NCBI RefSeq assembly: GCF_963678635.1
Contig: NC_087065.1
Location: forward strand, 17,683,623-17,747,622
Direction of reading: 5' to 3'
From: Symsagittifera roscoffensis
Taxonomy: Eukaryota > Xenacoelomorpha > Acoela > Convolutidae
DNA: 64,000 nucleotides
The notes under the pieces are model-generated. The model was not told the DNA's origin, did no database searches, and worked only from the letters and a program-made list of their open reading frames with translations. Every line of letters starts with the position of its first letter. Position 1 is the first letter of the stretch. The position numbers were made by a program, and so were the translations under genes. This document shows positions 44,617 through 58,400 of the stretch, piece after piece.

Positions 44617-47429
44617 TCTGAACAATATATAGGTTTGGAATTTTTAGTAGGACAAAATAAAATATATAAACTCTATGGTTGGGTTTGATTTTTGTGTAAA
44701 TAAAAAATTATTGGTTTATGATCTGTAAAAAGAATTGTTGAATGTTTTGATCCAAGGACTAAAATTTCATTTTTTGTGAGTGTACACTTTATAGCTCTAC
44801 ATTCGCTCATAAGTGTAGAGAGTCTAAGTTCCGCTTGTGTAAAAGGTCTTGAATTTGCTGATATGAGGTTCCTTTTGTTTGTACCTTTATGAGATTGTAA
44901 GAGTGCTGCGCCAATTCCAAAACTTGAGGCGTCACACATGACATAGAATGGTTTATCTGGACCTGGGACTGTGTTTGATAATTATTCTGTGAAAAGAGTT
45001 CCTCAAAAAACTTTTGATGTTAAATTGCTCATTCAAAAATGTTTTAATGTCTAAGAAAATTATAAAATGGTCTTAGGTATTATTACAATTTATAAATTTA
45101 TTTACATTCCAACAAAAATCAACATTCCAAAGAGTTCTTGGATTTTTTTTATTAGATAGGGGTTGAAGTTTTAATATAGCATATATTCGTGATTTTAATG
45201 GAGTAATTGTATAAATGTCCAATATGTCCAAGGAATTTAACACGAGTCAGGGAAAATATGATTCATCTGGTGCTGCTTTCATGTTTTCTCTTTGTAAAAT
45301 CTGGTGATAATTTTTAAATACTTCAAACAATTCTTGGTTTGATTGTGATTGTATAAAAACATTGTCTAAATATGTGATAACATGCTTACTAAGAATAAGT
45401 TGTCTAAGAATCTAGCTCATAAAAGCTGAAAAACCTGCTGGTCCTATGGAAGTTCCATTTTAGAGTCTATTAAATTCGTTACGTTGGTTTCCAATAACGA
45501 ATTGTGTATGTAGTCGTGATTGTTCATACAGAGATTATAAGCGCTGTTCATTTCAGCAGTGATAAAATACTGTCCGTTTTTCTAGTGAATTTTACTTGGA
45601 TTGCTTCTATGGGCCAATTACATTTAGATTCATCAATTAGGAAAATGAAATACCTTGTGTCCAAAACAATTTTTAGCGATTCGCCTTTAGCGAGAATGAT
45701 AACAGGGTTTATAAAAGTGTTACCTTTTGGTTGTTCTTTTTTATTTACCGGTGATATGATTTCATATTGCTCCAGGATGTCTAGTATTCTATTTTTTTTA
45801 TCTTTTAAGTGAATTGGTATTTTACTTGCTCGTTGCTTTTTGAAACTACGTCAGATCAATGAGAGAGGTGTAATGGTGAACGTATTTTTCCAACATCAAA
45901 TTTGGATGTAGCGTATTTTAATAATAGTTCTGCTAATTGATCAAATTCTTGTTGATTGATTTAAGAATGTTGGAAATTGAACATTGTGAGAAATTTTTGT
46001 TGTTCGTTTGTTCATTTTGAGTTCTGAACAATATATAGGTTTGGAATTTTTAGTAGGACAAAATAAAATATATAAACTCTATGGTTGGGTTTGATTTTTG
46101 TGTAAATAAAAAATTATTGGTTTATGATCTGTAAAAAGAATTGTTGAATGTTTTGATCCAAGGACTAAAATTTCATTTTTTGTGAGTGTACACTTTATAG
46201 CTCTACATTCGCTCATAAGTGTAGAGAGTCTAAGTTCCGCTTGTGTAAAAGGTCTTGAATTTGCTGATATGAGGTTCCTTTTGTTTGTACCTTTATGAGA
46301 TTGTAAGAGTGCTGCGCCAATTCCAAAACTTGAGGCGTCACACATGACATAGAATGGTTTATCTGGACCTGGGACTGTGTTTGATAATTATTCTGTGAAA
46401 AGAGTTCCTCAAAAAACTTTTGATGTTAAATTGCTCATTCAAAAATGTTTTAATGTCTAAGAAAATTATAAAATGGTCTTAGGTATTATTACAATTTATA
46501 AATTTATTTACATTCCAACAAAAATCAACATTCCAAAGAGTTCTTGGATTTTTTTTATTAGATAGGGGTTGAAGTTTTAATATAGCATATATTCGTGATT
46601 TTAATGGAGTAATTGTATAAATGTCCAATATGTCCAAGGAATTTAACACGAGTCAGGGAAAATATGATTCATCTGGTGCCGCTTTCATGTTTTCTCTTTG
46701 TAAAATCTGGTGATAATTTTTAAATACTTCAAACAATTCTTGGTTTGATTGTGATTGTATAAAAACATTGTCTAAATATGTGATAACATGCTTACTAAGA
46801 ATAAGTTGTCTAAGAATCTAGCTCATAAAAGCTGAAAAACCTGCTGGTCCTATGGAAGTTCCATTTTAGAGTCTATTAAATTCGTTATGTTGGTTTCCAA
46901 TAACGAATTGTGTATGTAGTCGTGATTGTTCATACAGAGATTATAAGCGCTGTTCATTTCAGCAGTGATAAAATACTGTCCGTTTTTCTAGTGAATTTTA
47001 CTTGGATTGCTTCTATGGGCCAATTACATTTAGATTCATCAATTAGGAAAATGAAATACCTTGTGTCCAAAACAATTTTTAGCGATTCGCCTTTAGCGAG
47101 AATGATAACAGGGTTTATAAAAGTGTTACCTTTTGGTTGTTCTTTTTTATTTACCGGTGATATGATTTCATATTGCTCCAGGATGTCTAGTATTCTATTT
47201 TTTTTTATCTTTTAAGTGAATTGGTATTTTACTTGCTCGTTGCTTTTTGAAACTACGTCAGATCAATGAGAGAGGTGTAATGGTGAACGTATTTTTCCAA
47301 CATCAAATTTGGATGTAGCGTATTTTAATAATAGTTCTGCTAATTGATCAAATTCTTGTTGATTGATTTAAGAATGTTGGAAATTGAACATTGTGAGAAA
47401 TTTTTGTTGTTCGTTTGTTCATTTTGAGT
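44617..47429 (-). repeat. Near-perfect 1406-bp tandem duplication within the minus-strand element
   Basis: Unit 1 is 44617-46022 and unit 2 is 46023-47429, head to tail, covering the RT and RNase H region. Only a handful of differences are visible over 1.4 kb, far fewer than the decay of the element itself, so the duplication is very recent or an assembly artefact. The sequence flanking the junctions (ttgagt before tctgaac) shows unit 2 simply follows unit 1. Confidence 0.95.
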
Positions 47430-50400
47430 TTTGAATTGTAAGTTTAACCTAAGGTGTTTCTGTGAAATAGACTGTATTTTGTTTAGAATCTTTTAAAATA
47501 TTTTTAATAGATACATTTTCATTAAGAGTGATTGGTTGACAAATATCTAATAGCTTTAAATTGTCATTTTCTCTAAATGCTTTTTCTTCTGTTGGATGGA
47601 TTGTCGCAATTGTTTTGCATTATCCTAAAAATCTTAGAGTTAATGTGATTTTATGTGGTGAGTTTTTGTATACATCTAGAGGTATTATGTCTGAATTTGT
47701 GTCTTTTGCAAACTAAATGGATGGAATTGTTACTCTTAATAAATTATGAATTGGTTTGAATTCAAGACCAGACAGGTGTAGCTTTTGTTTGTTTTGATCA
47801 ATACTATATTGATGCAATTGACTTATAGAGAAATTATATACGTTACCGGATTATGTGTTTTCGTTGTTGATTATATATGGGGTAAAGCTGTTTATTGAAC
47901 TTTTGGAAAAATTTTTAGAGAAGTATATTTAATTCTTGTATATTTGTCTTTTATATGATATTTGCTATTAAAGATGTTGATTGTGGGAATATATTTTGTA
48001 ATAAACAGTATTCCAACAAAATTGTGTTTTAAATCTGTAATGTGGAATATTTGATTACAGGGTTTTTTTGAAATCCTATTTTGTTCTATTGTTCGGGTTG
48101 GAACAGGGTATTAGTGAAATTGAATTTTTCCTTAGTCTGTAAGACTTGATCCATGTGATGTGGCTAATTTGATTGAAGTTTTAGAATGTGAAAGTCTTGG
48201 ATGTAGAGTTTGAAATTCATTCCATGTGGGAATTTTGTTAATATTTGTTGCTGCTCTTGAATCAATTAGGAAATCAGTTTCACGGTCTGGTGATTGAAAA
48301 CCTTTGTTCTTTGGACTTTCTAAGAGAAGTGGGATTGTCCAGATTTATTATGGTGGTTGTAATTTACTTGTCGTATTTTGATATCTTTTATTCAAATTTG
48401 AATTAATATCATTAACGTGTGGTGTGTTGGTTACGGTATTTTGGCTATCTTTCGCTTCGTCGAGATTAGAATTGTTTGCAATGTTCTGATAATAACTCGA
48501 ATCGGTTGGTGTTTCGTAATCGTTTTCAATGTGAAGCATGTTTGTTAAAACCGGATATCCCGTTTTATTTCGGTCATCTGTTTTTTCACAATGTATGTGA
48601 TATAACTGTAATTCTTAAATTTCTCTATTGTCAATACCGGGAGGGTCTGGTTGGGTGTTCACTGTTGACTGCACTTGATTAATTGTTTTTGATATTTTGG
48701 TGTACTACTTCTGTAAATTTGACTGTATGAATTTGGATATTGAGTTCCTATGTGGTGGCTGAAAATAGTTTCTCTGTCTGTTTGGGCAGTTGTTGTTTCG
48801 ATTCCTAGAGTTGTCTCGGTATCGATTTTTGTTATTGTTGGAATATGGTCTATTGTTAGAGTAGTTTCTTGATCTACTTTTATAATTTTTTCAATTCCTA
48901 TTGTTTGAATAATTTTGGTTTCGATTGTATGATGAAAATTTTGAACTGTGTTTAGAATAGTATCAGTTTCGAATATTTGAATGGGAACGAGTTCTATTAT
49001 AGTTCGAGTAATTAGTTCTATTTGAGTTTGAACTTGAGTAAATTTAGTGATATTGGTTTTGCGACTATTTGATCTACTATATTTGTTTTGCTAACATTTT
49101 CGTGATTTTTTTCTGTTCGGAGATCTTCCGCAAAAATTAATTCGATAAAGAGATTATGATCTGTAATTGTTGTAGCTATCTGGAAGTGGTTTTTCTGAGC
49201 TGCTATTACTTTGAATGTTCTTGTTTGCTAGATTTTGATCTTTTTTCATAAATTGGTAAAAATTTTTATTTGGTTCTCTGTGCTTTTTTGAAGTTTGTTT
49301 TGGTTATCTTGTTGTTTTTGTCTGTATTTGAACCTTTGAAATTTCTATTTTTTTCATAAATGTTTTATCTGGGTAATTTTTCTGCTAATTTATTGTCAGA
49401 GTCATGAATAAAAATAATTTGTGAAGTTGTTGTCTGGATATTGTTTAGACATTGTAATTTTAATTTTTCTGTTTCGTCCAACTTCAAAGTGAGTTCAGCT
49501 TGTTCTAGGTTATCTACCAGCTTTCAAAAATCTATATCAGAATCTCGAATTGATGATGGATGTGATGCTCTCTTTTTTATTGCGTAGTTGTGGTGTTAGA
49601 GCCATCATTCAAATTTCATTCATTTTCGTATTTTTGTAATCATGCGTAATGAGGGAGTATGTTTTTCTTACTAAAGTTTCAATTCTTACTGCAAATTGTT
49701 TTATTGTCTCGTTTGGTAGTCTACGGTTTTCGTTACATAGGAATCTTTGGTGTTGTTTATGTCTTTCAGAGTCGAACATTTTTCAAACTTCTTGTGTGAA
49801 CCTTTTCCAATCTGATTTGTTGTCCATAGGTAGAACTGAACACAATTTTTGAGCTGCAGCATCATGTGTGGTTTGGATTAGAGCTAAACGCCTATGTATC
49901 CAATTTCGACCGAGTGGTGTATTTACTGGTTCTGGGCCTATGATAAAAACAGAGCTCGCTGTGATTGCATTTAAATAATCTTCTACTGAGTATTCAGGGT
50001 CTGTTTCTGTGAATATAATGAGTGGTTTTTTGAAAAAATAGATGATCCACTCATAAGTTATCGATTCATAGTCATTTGAAGTGATTCTGCTGCGTTTGGT
50101 ATTTTTGAAAAAATTGTAAGTTCGGTCTTTGTAATATCATGTTGTGGTAGATAGTAACTAATGGAATTTCATTTTGCATTTGATTTGGTTGATAACCTTG
50201 TGAGTTTATAGGGTTTTGTGATTGAAATTTATTACTATATGATGCTGAATTTTGCCTTTGAGGGAAGGATTGTCTTGATTGTCGGGTTTGTTCAGATAGT
50301 GTGTAAGGTTCAAACATATCTGTTTGGTAAATATTATCTGGTTAATCAATTTGCAATGTTTTTTCGTAGATTCTTAGAACGTTTTCGACTCTGGTTTAAA

Positions 50401-52259
50401 TAGTCTTCATCTTCTGATTAGTGTTGATTTCTTGTAAATTCTTTGTTTGTTATTTTTTGTTTCGTTAAAAAAATGGAAAATTTTCACAACAATCTGTTAT
50501 ATTTCGTTGTTGGTCTTTGAAGAAATTTGTGTGGGGGACTTGTTGTGGTATCTGTGTGTTGTAACTTTGTTCTTGTGATTGATTTTGATGACGTTTCAAG
50601 GGAGTTTTTGTTATTGGTCTGTTTGTATTGTTATTGGCAGAATAATTAAATTGTGATTTGGAAAACTGTTTCTATTTGGAGGCTTTTGCTTGTTTGATTG
50701 TCATTTTTTAGTTATTGGTTATCCCTTTGAGAATATTTCAGGACAAAAGATGGTATTTTTACTGCTGATTGAGTGGTTGTCTGTGGGAATGGAGATTTTT
50801 TGTTATGTGGTGTTCTAACTCTAGGATGAACAGATGATGAATAGGTTGTTTTGTTGTAGGCCTTGTTTCAACTATTTTCTTGTTAATAAAATGTGATGGA
50901 TTTTGAATATCTTCTTGTTTAAGATTATTTGTTCCACTAAGGGTTTCTTGCGTGTTAACAAATCTTGAATTTAAACTATTTCCTGCTCTATCGTTGAACA
51001 TTGTTTTATAGTTTCTGGGTGTTGCATCACTTGTAAGTGGAGTAAATCTTACATAATCTTTGTGCAGAGAAACAGTGGTAATTGCTGCACTTAATAAATA
51101 AAGTTAATAAATAAAGGATGAGAACATTCAGGGTACCAAACATAATCTGTTTAGTCGGCCAATGCAGTTTCATCCTCTGAGGTTTATGGTCGAAAATTTT
51201 TGCTTGATGTTGAAATGAAATATAAATTGTGATAATAAAATCTAGTACAACCAAGCTAAGATTCGTTGTGAGTCAAGTTTTACTGTTTGGGATGTATCAT
51301 TACTAGTGAGGTTTTAACGGATTGTATCTAGAAAATTTGAGAAAAGGTGAATTTCTTGTCTTAGAGTTGAGTGTCGAAATGTCTGAGGTGGTGATTCATT
51401 TGAAGTTTTTTTTATTTCTATTATAGATACATAAGTATAGATAATAGAGAAAACATCTTTTGTAAAGACTGATTTTGCTCTTTGTGAATTTTGATGTCAT
51501 ATATTATTTATATGTTCTGTGAAAACTTTTGAGAATTTTAGGCCTATGTCATCTGTTTGTATTTGATGCCGTGTTGGATTTGGTTGTGATAGTAATAATT
51601 CAAAACTGAAAATTTCGAAAAATGAATTGATAATACAGAATCGTTTTATATTGTGATCAAGTATTTGTCTTTTAATTTTTCTTTCAGGAATCTCCTGTGT
51701 GCGTGGATTATTTCCATTTTTGAATAAATTTGCGATTAATTATTACAAAACTGTACTTGTCTCCGAGCGGGATCACTTTGAGGATGGATAAAAAAGGAAA
51801 GTATAGAGTCATTGTCAAAATTGTATCTTAAAACTGTTAATGTTTAACTTTCAATGAATCTTATTGGCTCATTCCAATTATATAGTGGTACCAGTTTATT
51901 ATTATATGATTGCTTAATTCTGCGTTTTCCTTTTAATTATGATGGTGATGTGGATTCTGAGTCCAAAACATTTTTCTGTTGGTCAATTGCATTATTTTTG
52001 TCTATCTAATGTTTTAGCTTCTGAAGTTCTTGATTGTAGTTGTGTCTGATTCCAAAGCTGGATTACGTGTTCTTGAAAATCTTCATTTTTTATTTTTTTT
52101 TGTTTTACAATTGTTGTCTTCTTCCGTCTTTGTCTTTTTGATCTAATGTATCCTATTGTTTGTTCAAGTGCTGTAATTACAAAATCATATCTTTTGTCTT
52201 TAATTAAACATTTGTTTAGTTTTATTGTTTGTAAATTATGTTTTGACATACGGTTTAGA

Positions 52260-53455
52260 ATGATGGATGCAAAATTCGGAGGTGAGAGTTATTGTTTTTT
52301 AAACTGTTAGTTCTTACGCTTTTCTGTGATTACCTTAACTTGGGGCCTAGATTGTTGAGGTTGGTGGGTTGAAGAGACAGTTTATCAAATATAATCATTC
52401 TTACTCAGGGTTCTGATTTGTGATCAAAGGTTGGAGAATAGTAAATCAGTCCACAAGTTCAGGTTTAGGTTCAGATACTATTCAGGAGCAAACCAATTTT
52501 TTAATAGTTTTAGCCTGGGTCAACTAAAAAGAGGGGCTCAATTGAAGGATGAGTAATTGAAGTTTTTCACTGTTTATCTTAATATAATGGCTAGTTTTAC
52601 TAATAATTTCTATTAGTCTTTAGTTTTTTAATAAGGATTCGAGAATGAATTGACGATTGAGGTCGTTCAACACTTTAAATTATGAGGTGGGGAGAAAAAA
52701 GTTGTTCTATTGAACCAAAGGAAGCCTTGATGATCAGCTGATTTAAGTGAATTAAAATTTTGTGTAAACTTAAATTAAAGATCCAAGGAAAACCATGATG
52801 ATTTGTTTTTAAAGCCAATTAATTTATCAAAGGCTAAGGATAAGAAAAAAGGCAAGGAAAGAAAAAGTTAAAGATTTAAAGTTATTTTAACGGTTTAAAT
52901 TTTGAATAATGTTAGGTTTTGAATAAATTTGGTTATGTTTTAGGTGATGAAGCAGTAATAAAATAAAAAAGGGTTCTTGAGAAGCAAGAAACTTTCATAA
53001 GTTTGAAAAATTTAACGTTAAAAATTCCTGCAAAAAGTTTTTTTTTGTTCATTAAAACTTAATTTTACAAAAGTATTCGAAATTAAACTACTGCAGATTT
53101 TGAAAGGAACGACTTCTGTATTTTTTTATCAAACGTTATTTTTGTTGTTTAATATAGCTGTAAAGCACCAGGTAGGCTTTTGAAAAAGTCAAATTATTCT
53201 TCAAAAATATAATTTTCATGTCAATAAATAAAAGTTTAAATTTACTGCTTAGAGGACTCTGAAGACATATACCCTTTGCGATTTGCGTCGTACTATCATG
53301 CAGTATCTTGGTTCGTCGTTCAAGTGATGTTTTCGCCGAGATCTTGTTCTTCGTTCATTACCTTCATTACGTATTGTTTGAAATATTGGCGTAGGTTCAT
53401 TGAGACCTAGAGACATATCTTTTAAATTGTCTATTCAATCTAATATTTTGCAATT
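52260..53455. other. Leader region of the minus-strand element
   Basis: AT-rich, no coding signature. By position it is the untranslated leader between the terminal repeat and gag. Confidence 0.4.
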
Positions 53456-53459
53456 TTGC

Positions 53460-53960
53460 AATTTTCTAATTCTAATTTGCTAAGTATAAGTTCTTTAAGG
53501 TCTAATTCGAGACTTTTCGTCGCACCAGATGAGTTTATGCCAGAGATAGAACACTCAAAGAGTAATTTCAGATAAGGTACACCGTCTGCTCGTCACGCTA
53601 TCTTATTTTCGGTCGGATAGATTCGTACAACTTCTTAGTCTAAAACCAATCTTAATATTACTCTCATATCTCCTAGTCTCAATAGATCAAGTGTATACAG
53701 GTATTTGCGAGATAGTCGTGGAGCTTGTCCAAAAGGAGAACAACTGTAGTCTAAGATTTATTAGAATTGTTCTGGTGCTGAAAATACAAATGGTTTCAGC
53801 ACTACAAATAATTGTCAGTGTTAGTGATGGAATATGATTGGTTAGTTAGTATTATTTTATAGAGATATAACTTAATTAATTAGTCTATAAATAAAAAATC
53901 CAGACTGGTTCCATTATTAGTAAAAATAAAAACCTTTTATCAAAATTCAGTTTGGATAAC
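53460..53960 (-). repeat. Terminal repeat (5' LTR side) of the minus-strand element
   Basis: Aligns with the solo LTR at 8880-9390 in the same orientation; the best block is gctcgtcacgctatcttatt followed by ttcggtcggatagattcgta. The partner LTR is absent from this locus, so ends are approximate. Confidence 0.75.
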
Positions 53961-53964
53961 AATT

Positions 53965-55000
53965 AATTAGAGTTTCCGCAAACTTTTGACATTAACCGAG
54001 AACGAGGTTTTCAGTAGAAAGGGTCATTACCTTCTTTCAATCACAGACAATTCCGGTTTCAAAAGGAGAATTTCCACCAACTGCGGTAGGTTTTATAGAG
54101 GAGTAAATATTGGGAAAAATTAGTAAATCATGCCATCTCAGGCATTTTGAAAAAGAACAATGACTTTTTTGACGTCTTTGGAGTTTTTGCAGTCGGTAAA
54201 ACTAACAATATCAGATCTCGAATTAACTGGTAAGTGATTGAAACCAATTAAGGTCATTTTCACTGAGAGCTGCTAAAACACAAGCTGAAATTTTTGCTGA
54301 AAATCTTAACAAAAGATATCCAAATTGGTCTTTCAACATATATATTTTTAAAAAAGTATAAAATAAATATTGCATGTAAGTTTGTTCGTAAGCGTAGGAA
54401 AAACTTCTAGTTTGAAATTTATTGATGATATATTTTTTTCAGATAAGATACGGTATTTGTTTTCTGAAATACACATTACAATCTGGGTTCGAGTTATCTC
54501 CTAATCCTATTTGGTGCACAGCGGGATCAGACATTTTCGTAGAAAAAAGAGACATGGACCAGGGTTTTGAGCATAAGCTTTAGGAGTATAGGGGTCCGCC
54601 AGAGATCTTTAGGGGGGTGGTTTTTTGAGGGGGGGAGGCTTCTCGTGGGCGCCTAAGATCCTTACTTTTGGCTTCTCAGATCTAAGGGTAAGGATTTTGC
54701 ATTTTCCCTAGCGCTTTGCTCTTCATCGCCGAAAAGTGCTGGGATCCTAACTTTAGGATACAAATTTTTTTTTCGTTCTCCCAATTATGATTTTACTAAA
54801 AATAGTCGCAAAATGCTGGTTCCCTGGCGGAAATTAATTTTTGGTTCTTGAACGTTTTTCGTTTGTCTCGAAAATTTTCTACCGTCACTGTAAACGTGCT
54901 TAAATGAATTGAAATGCCTGTTCATTCTCAATCACCGCCATCACTAACAATCTTCTTTCTGAACCTCAGATACTGATTTATTTTTATTCCTTTATTTATC
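53965..55000. other. Spacer with a G-rich patch
   Basis: The patch at 54590-54660 (ggggtccgcc, aggggggtgg, gaggggggga) resembles the G-rich ends of the hAT-like MITE family but is not clearly a copy. No gene recognised. Confidence 0.4.
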
Positions 55001-55442
55001 CTAATCTACTTTGGTCTGAGGGATTATTTGGCTTGACTGAATCAAACAACGCCGTTTGTGCTTGTTTATTAAAACTACAATGAAGAGTGGTTTTTAATTG
55101 GTATAAAAAAATTAATTTGGTATATTTTTTGTAATTTAAGTTTATTCCTGCAAAACAAAATGCAAAGCTTATTATTGAAATCAACAACTTTATAAAATGG
55201 GAGTATAAAAATTTAAATTCGTCTAATTCAGAGCGGTTGCACAATTTTCGGTATTTCTTTGCAATCACTGGGGATTTCATTTCACTTTCTGAACTTCTCT
55301 GATCGCTCTTCTCGCCCGTTTCTCCCATTTCGTCGGTTATCTCCTGTGCTTCAGATAAAATGAATGAGTTTAGCGGTAAAAGCTTTTCCACAGTTTGAGA
55401 ACTACCAGTCAGATTTGTGTTTATCTCTTTATGCGAATATAT

Positions 55443-58400
55443 CTATTGTCTATATCCTTGATCAGGTACCAGAAAATTGTCTTCTGGCATTATATCAACG
55501 TCAGGCAAAACACTACCACTGGATTGCGGAATAATGTCCCCACTCCCCTCCCATTCATCCTCTAATAGTATTTGGTTCATAAAAGCATCCTCAGGAGTAA
55601 GGTAATATTTACAGGGAAGGGTCGCAAAATTATCATTCAAAAGGATTCGCTTTGAATCGAAACAGTTTAGTGCAATTTTGTTTTCACTAGTAGTTTGAAC
55701 CTCATGTTGAGCAAATCGAATGCTCAATTTTTCACTCTTAACATCGTGTTATCAAACAGGGCATCTTTAAATCCTTGATCAGTTAGAAGTTTGTGACTAT
55801 TCCAAGCGATACCTTTAATGTTGAGTTTTTGGTTGCTGTCTAAAACAAAATAGAAATTATTGTTTATTTATCAGGTTTTTTTTCTACCCAGAAACAATTC
55901 AAATTGCTATTTATCTGCGAAAGTGGTATAAGTTATTAAAAAATAGTCCATGCACAGCTTATGACGTATCCCAAAACAAACCCTATAGACGGGAAGGGGG
56001 AACGAGGTGAAATTTAATTGGTGCTGGGAATTAAAATTATTATCCTTTGTACCCTTGTGATGGCAACTGATACCCAATTGGGATTTAGACTTTTTTTTAT
56101 AAAAAAAAATTATTATTTTTTTTAACAAAGGGTTCCTTTTAGGTTTTACAACGATGGTTAAATCAAATTCTCTAGAGTTACTAGCCTCAAATCTTCAAAG
56201 ATTGTAGTTGCGGTTTTAGGCCAAGAAATTCCTCGATTATGTTCCCTCCTAACTCGTCTTTCCACTTCAAAACTTTACGTCGGTTCCAGTCGCCATGCAA
56301 TGGTGAAGTTTTTTTTGGAAAATTGGAGAAATCTTAGTGTTCACTCATTTCCTTCAAGTCTTCGTAAACATCGTTTGTTTTTACTACATATATGAAGCTA
56401 TTCGTATCCGAGTATAGCAGTTCGAGGTTCAAATTTGGTTTCATTCGAGTATTGTGAAAGTTGAACGTAAAGGCCTTTGCTAGGTCGAGAATCACTGCTC
56501 CAACTACCGTTGGTTTATCCCATCGGATCGATGTAGGGTTGAATGTTAGTGATGCCAAACCTTCATCTATTATTTGACAAGATTAAAGAGAGCTATTGCA
56601 AAGCTTTTGCATTAACTCGTTCTCGTTTCGAATTATAATTAGTTTCCTTCTGTTACGTTTGGACTCCATTGTTCTATCAAACGCACTGTTCACGATGAGC
56701 ATAAAAGTTTTTCTTGAAATCGATTCTTTGCTGCTTTCCTCAACTCAGTGTTCAACTCTACAAATGGAGACACCCACTTAGCTTGCCAGAATTGCAGCAC
56801 TCTGCGAATGTGAGTTACCTTTACTCCTTACTGAACATAGAGTTGAAGGGTCAAGTAGTGCAGCAGATAACCCTCTTTCTTTGTAGAGACTGGATGAGTT
56901 TGGTGGGCTGGTGATTGCCACTTCTCCCAGCATTTGTTTTTAGTTCATGCTTAAGTCGGACTGTTCAACGACTTCTTTTTAGGGCGCTGGTGGGTAATCA
57001 TTGAAGTAGTCGTGTACTTCCTCGAGGAACTCTAGGTCCATCTCAGCTATGTATCCCCACTCACTGTCTTTTTCTCTAAGCATAATTTTTGGCAAATCAA
57101 CGCAGTCATCTGCCCACGAGAAGTCTTTAAAGGGTAGTGAATAATGCTGCATTATGGCTCCATAGAAATCATTCGCATCTTTGTTTAAAACATACGATGA
57201 TTCCTTGTTTTCCTCGTAACCGGCTATGTTGTTTGCCTTCCAGAATTTTTTAGCATACACTGATGACATTCCATCACGTATCATGCTTTCTACTAGGTCC
57301 AGGTGGTCGCGTTCAGTTAGTAGTCTGAGATCCGCCTTACACACTTTGAGAAACACATCGCCTGAAAAATTACTCGCTGTGTAGTAATAAGCGAATTTAC
57401 TGAAAACTTTAATCGCATGATTGTACTCACTCGGGTTGACAGTAACTTCACCACCGACTAGACCATTTTTCCACAGTATTCGCGCAGGCAACCGGGGTTA
57501 ACTGAATTTTTCAAAGTTGTCCACATAATTGTATGGGTAGAAACCCTTCTTTTTCAAGAGTTCTATTTTTTCCGTAGGGTATCCTTTCTTTTTGAAAAAG
57601 TTATCGATAAGGGTGAGTTTTTCAGCAGGCAAATTGTTGACAAGTGTTGAAAGTGAAGACGACATGAATTTGAATGAATCGATGAACCGCAGATTTTTGT
57701 AGACATTTTGAAGTTTCCCGTGTTTGTTTTGGTATATTTTTATCAACTCCAAAACTGTTAAAGATATGAATTTTTCTTCAGTGCTGAGAATAACCGAGAA
57801 AAGATTGTTCGGATTACTTCTGCTTAATGATCGAACGATGGAATGAAGATCATATTTTGATAGGAAATGTGCGACCACCGGTGTGAAATTTGCTGTTTTA
57901 AGATTGATGTTGCATCTATTGTGGGCCGAACCCAGAAATTTATCAGTGTAGTAGCAATGGTTGATGTCTTTTTCCTCGACTTTACCAGACGGTTCCTCAC
58001 AGATCCGGCACTGTGTAGCGACTTCTTTTTTAAATGAATTTTCCCGTGAACGCATAATGCCGTCTTTTCTCGACGTAAGTTTCCTTCGCTAACGTTTCAA
58101 GGCTCTGTTGCAAGCTCTCAATGCAATCCGGTCCTCGCTTCAATTCAAGATGGTCACTTTAGGTCATATCAGCAGTTTTGATTTTTCTCAGCTATTTGCG
58201 TGTTAGATTTGTTTGGGTCAGGCGCTGCACCGCAAAAGGGTAAAGTTAACGACTCCAAGTCGAATTAAATGACACAGGGGACAAATCCGCGAGCGTTAAT
58301 GTTCTTGAAAATGTGCTGGTCGTTTTCAGCGTCTGGCATAATTATTTGCACTCCATCTCGTTGATAGCAAATTGCTTGATGTCGATGTAATAAATCTAAA

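Larger units (their letters stand above)
43425..53960 (-). mobile_element. Ty3/Gypsy-type retroelement fossil, minus strand
   Basis: Read on the minus strand from 53960: a terminal repeat region (53460-53960, matching the solo LTR at 8880-9390), a leader, gag (about 50400-48300, Asn- and Gln-rich, with MFDSERHKQHQRFL and LPNETIKQFAVRIETLVRK), reverse transcriptase and RNase H (about 47300-44600, with CDASSFGIGAALLQSHKGTN), and the start of integrase (about 43650-43430, with FGLPEILVKDN). The 3' part and 3' LTR are missing, because the element ends at the junction with the plus-strand block near 43425. Broken, with many breaks; old apart from the recent duplication inside it. Confidence 0.8.
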
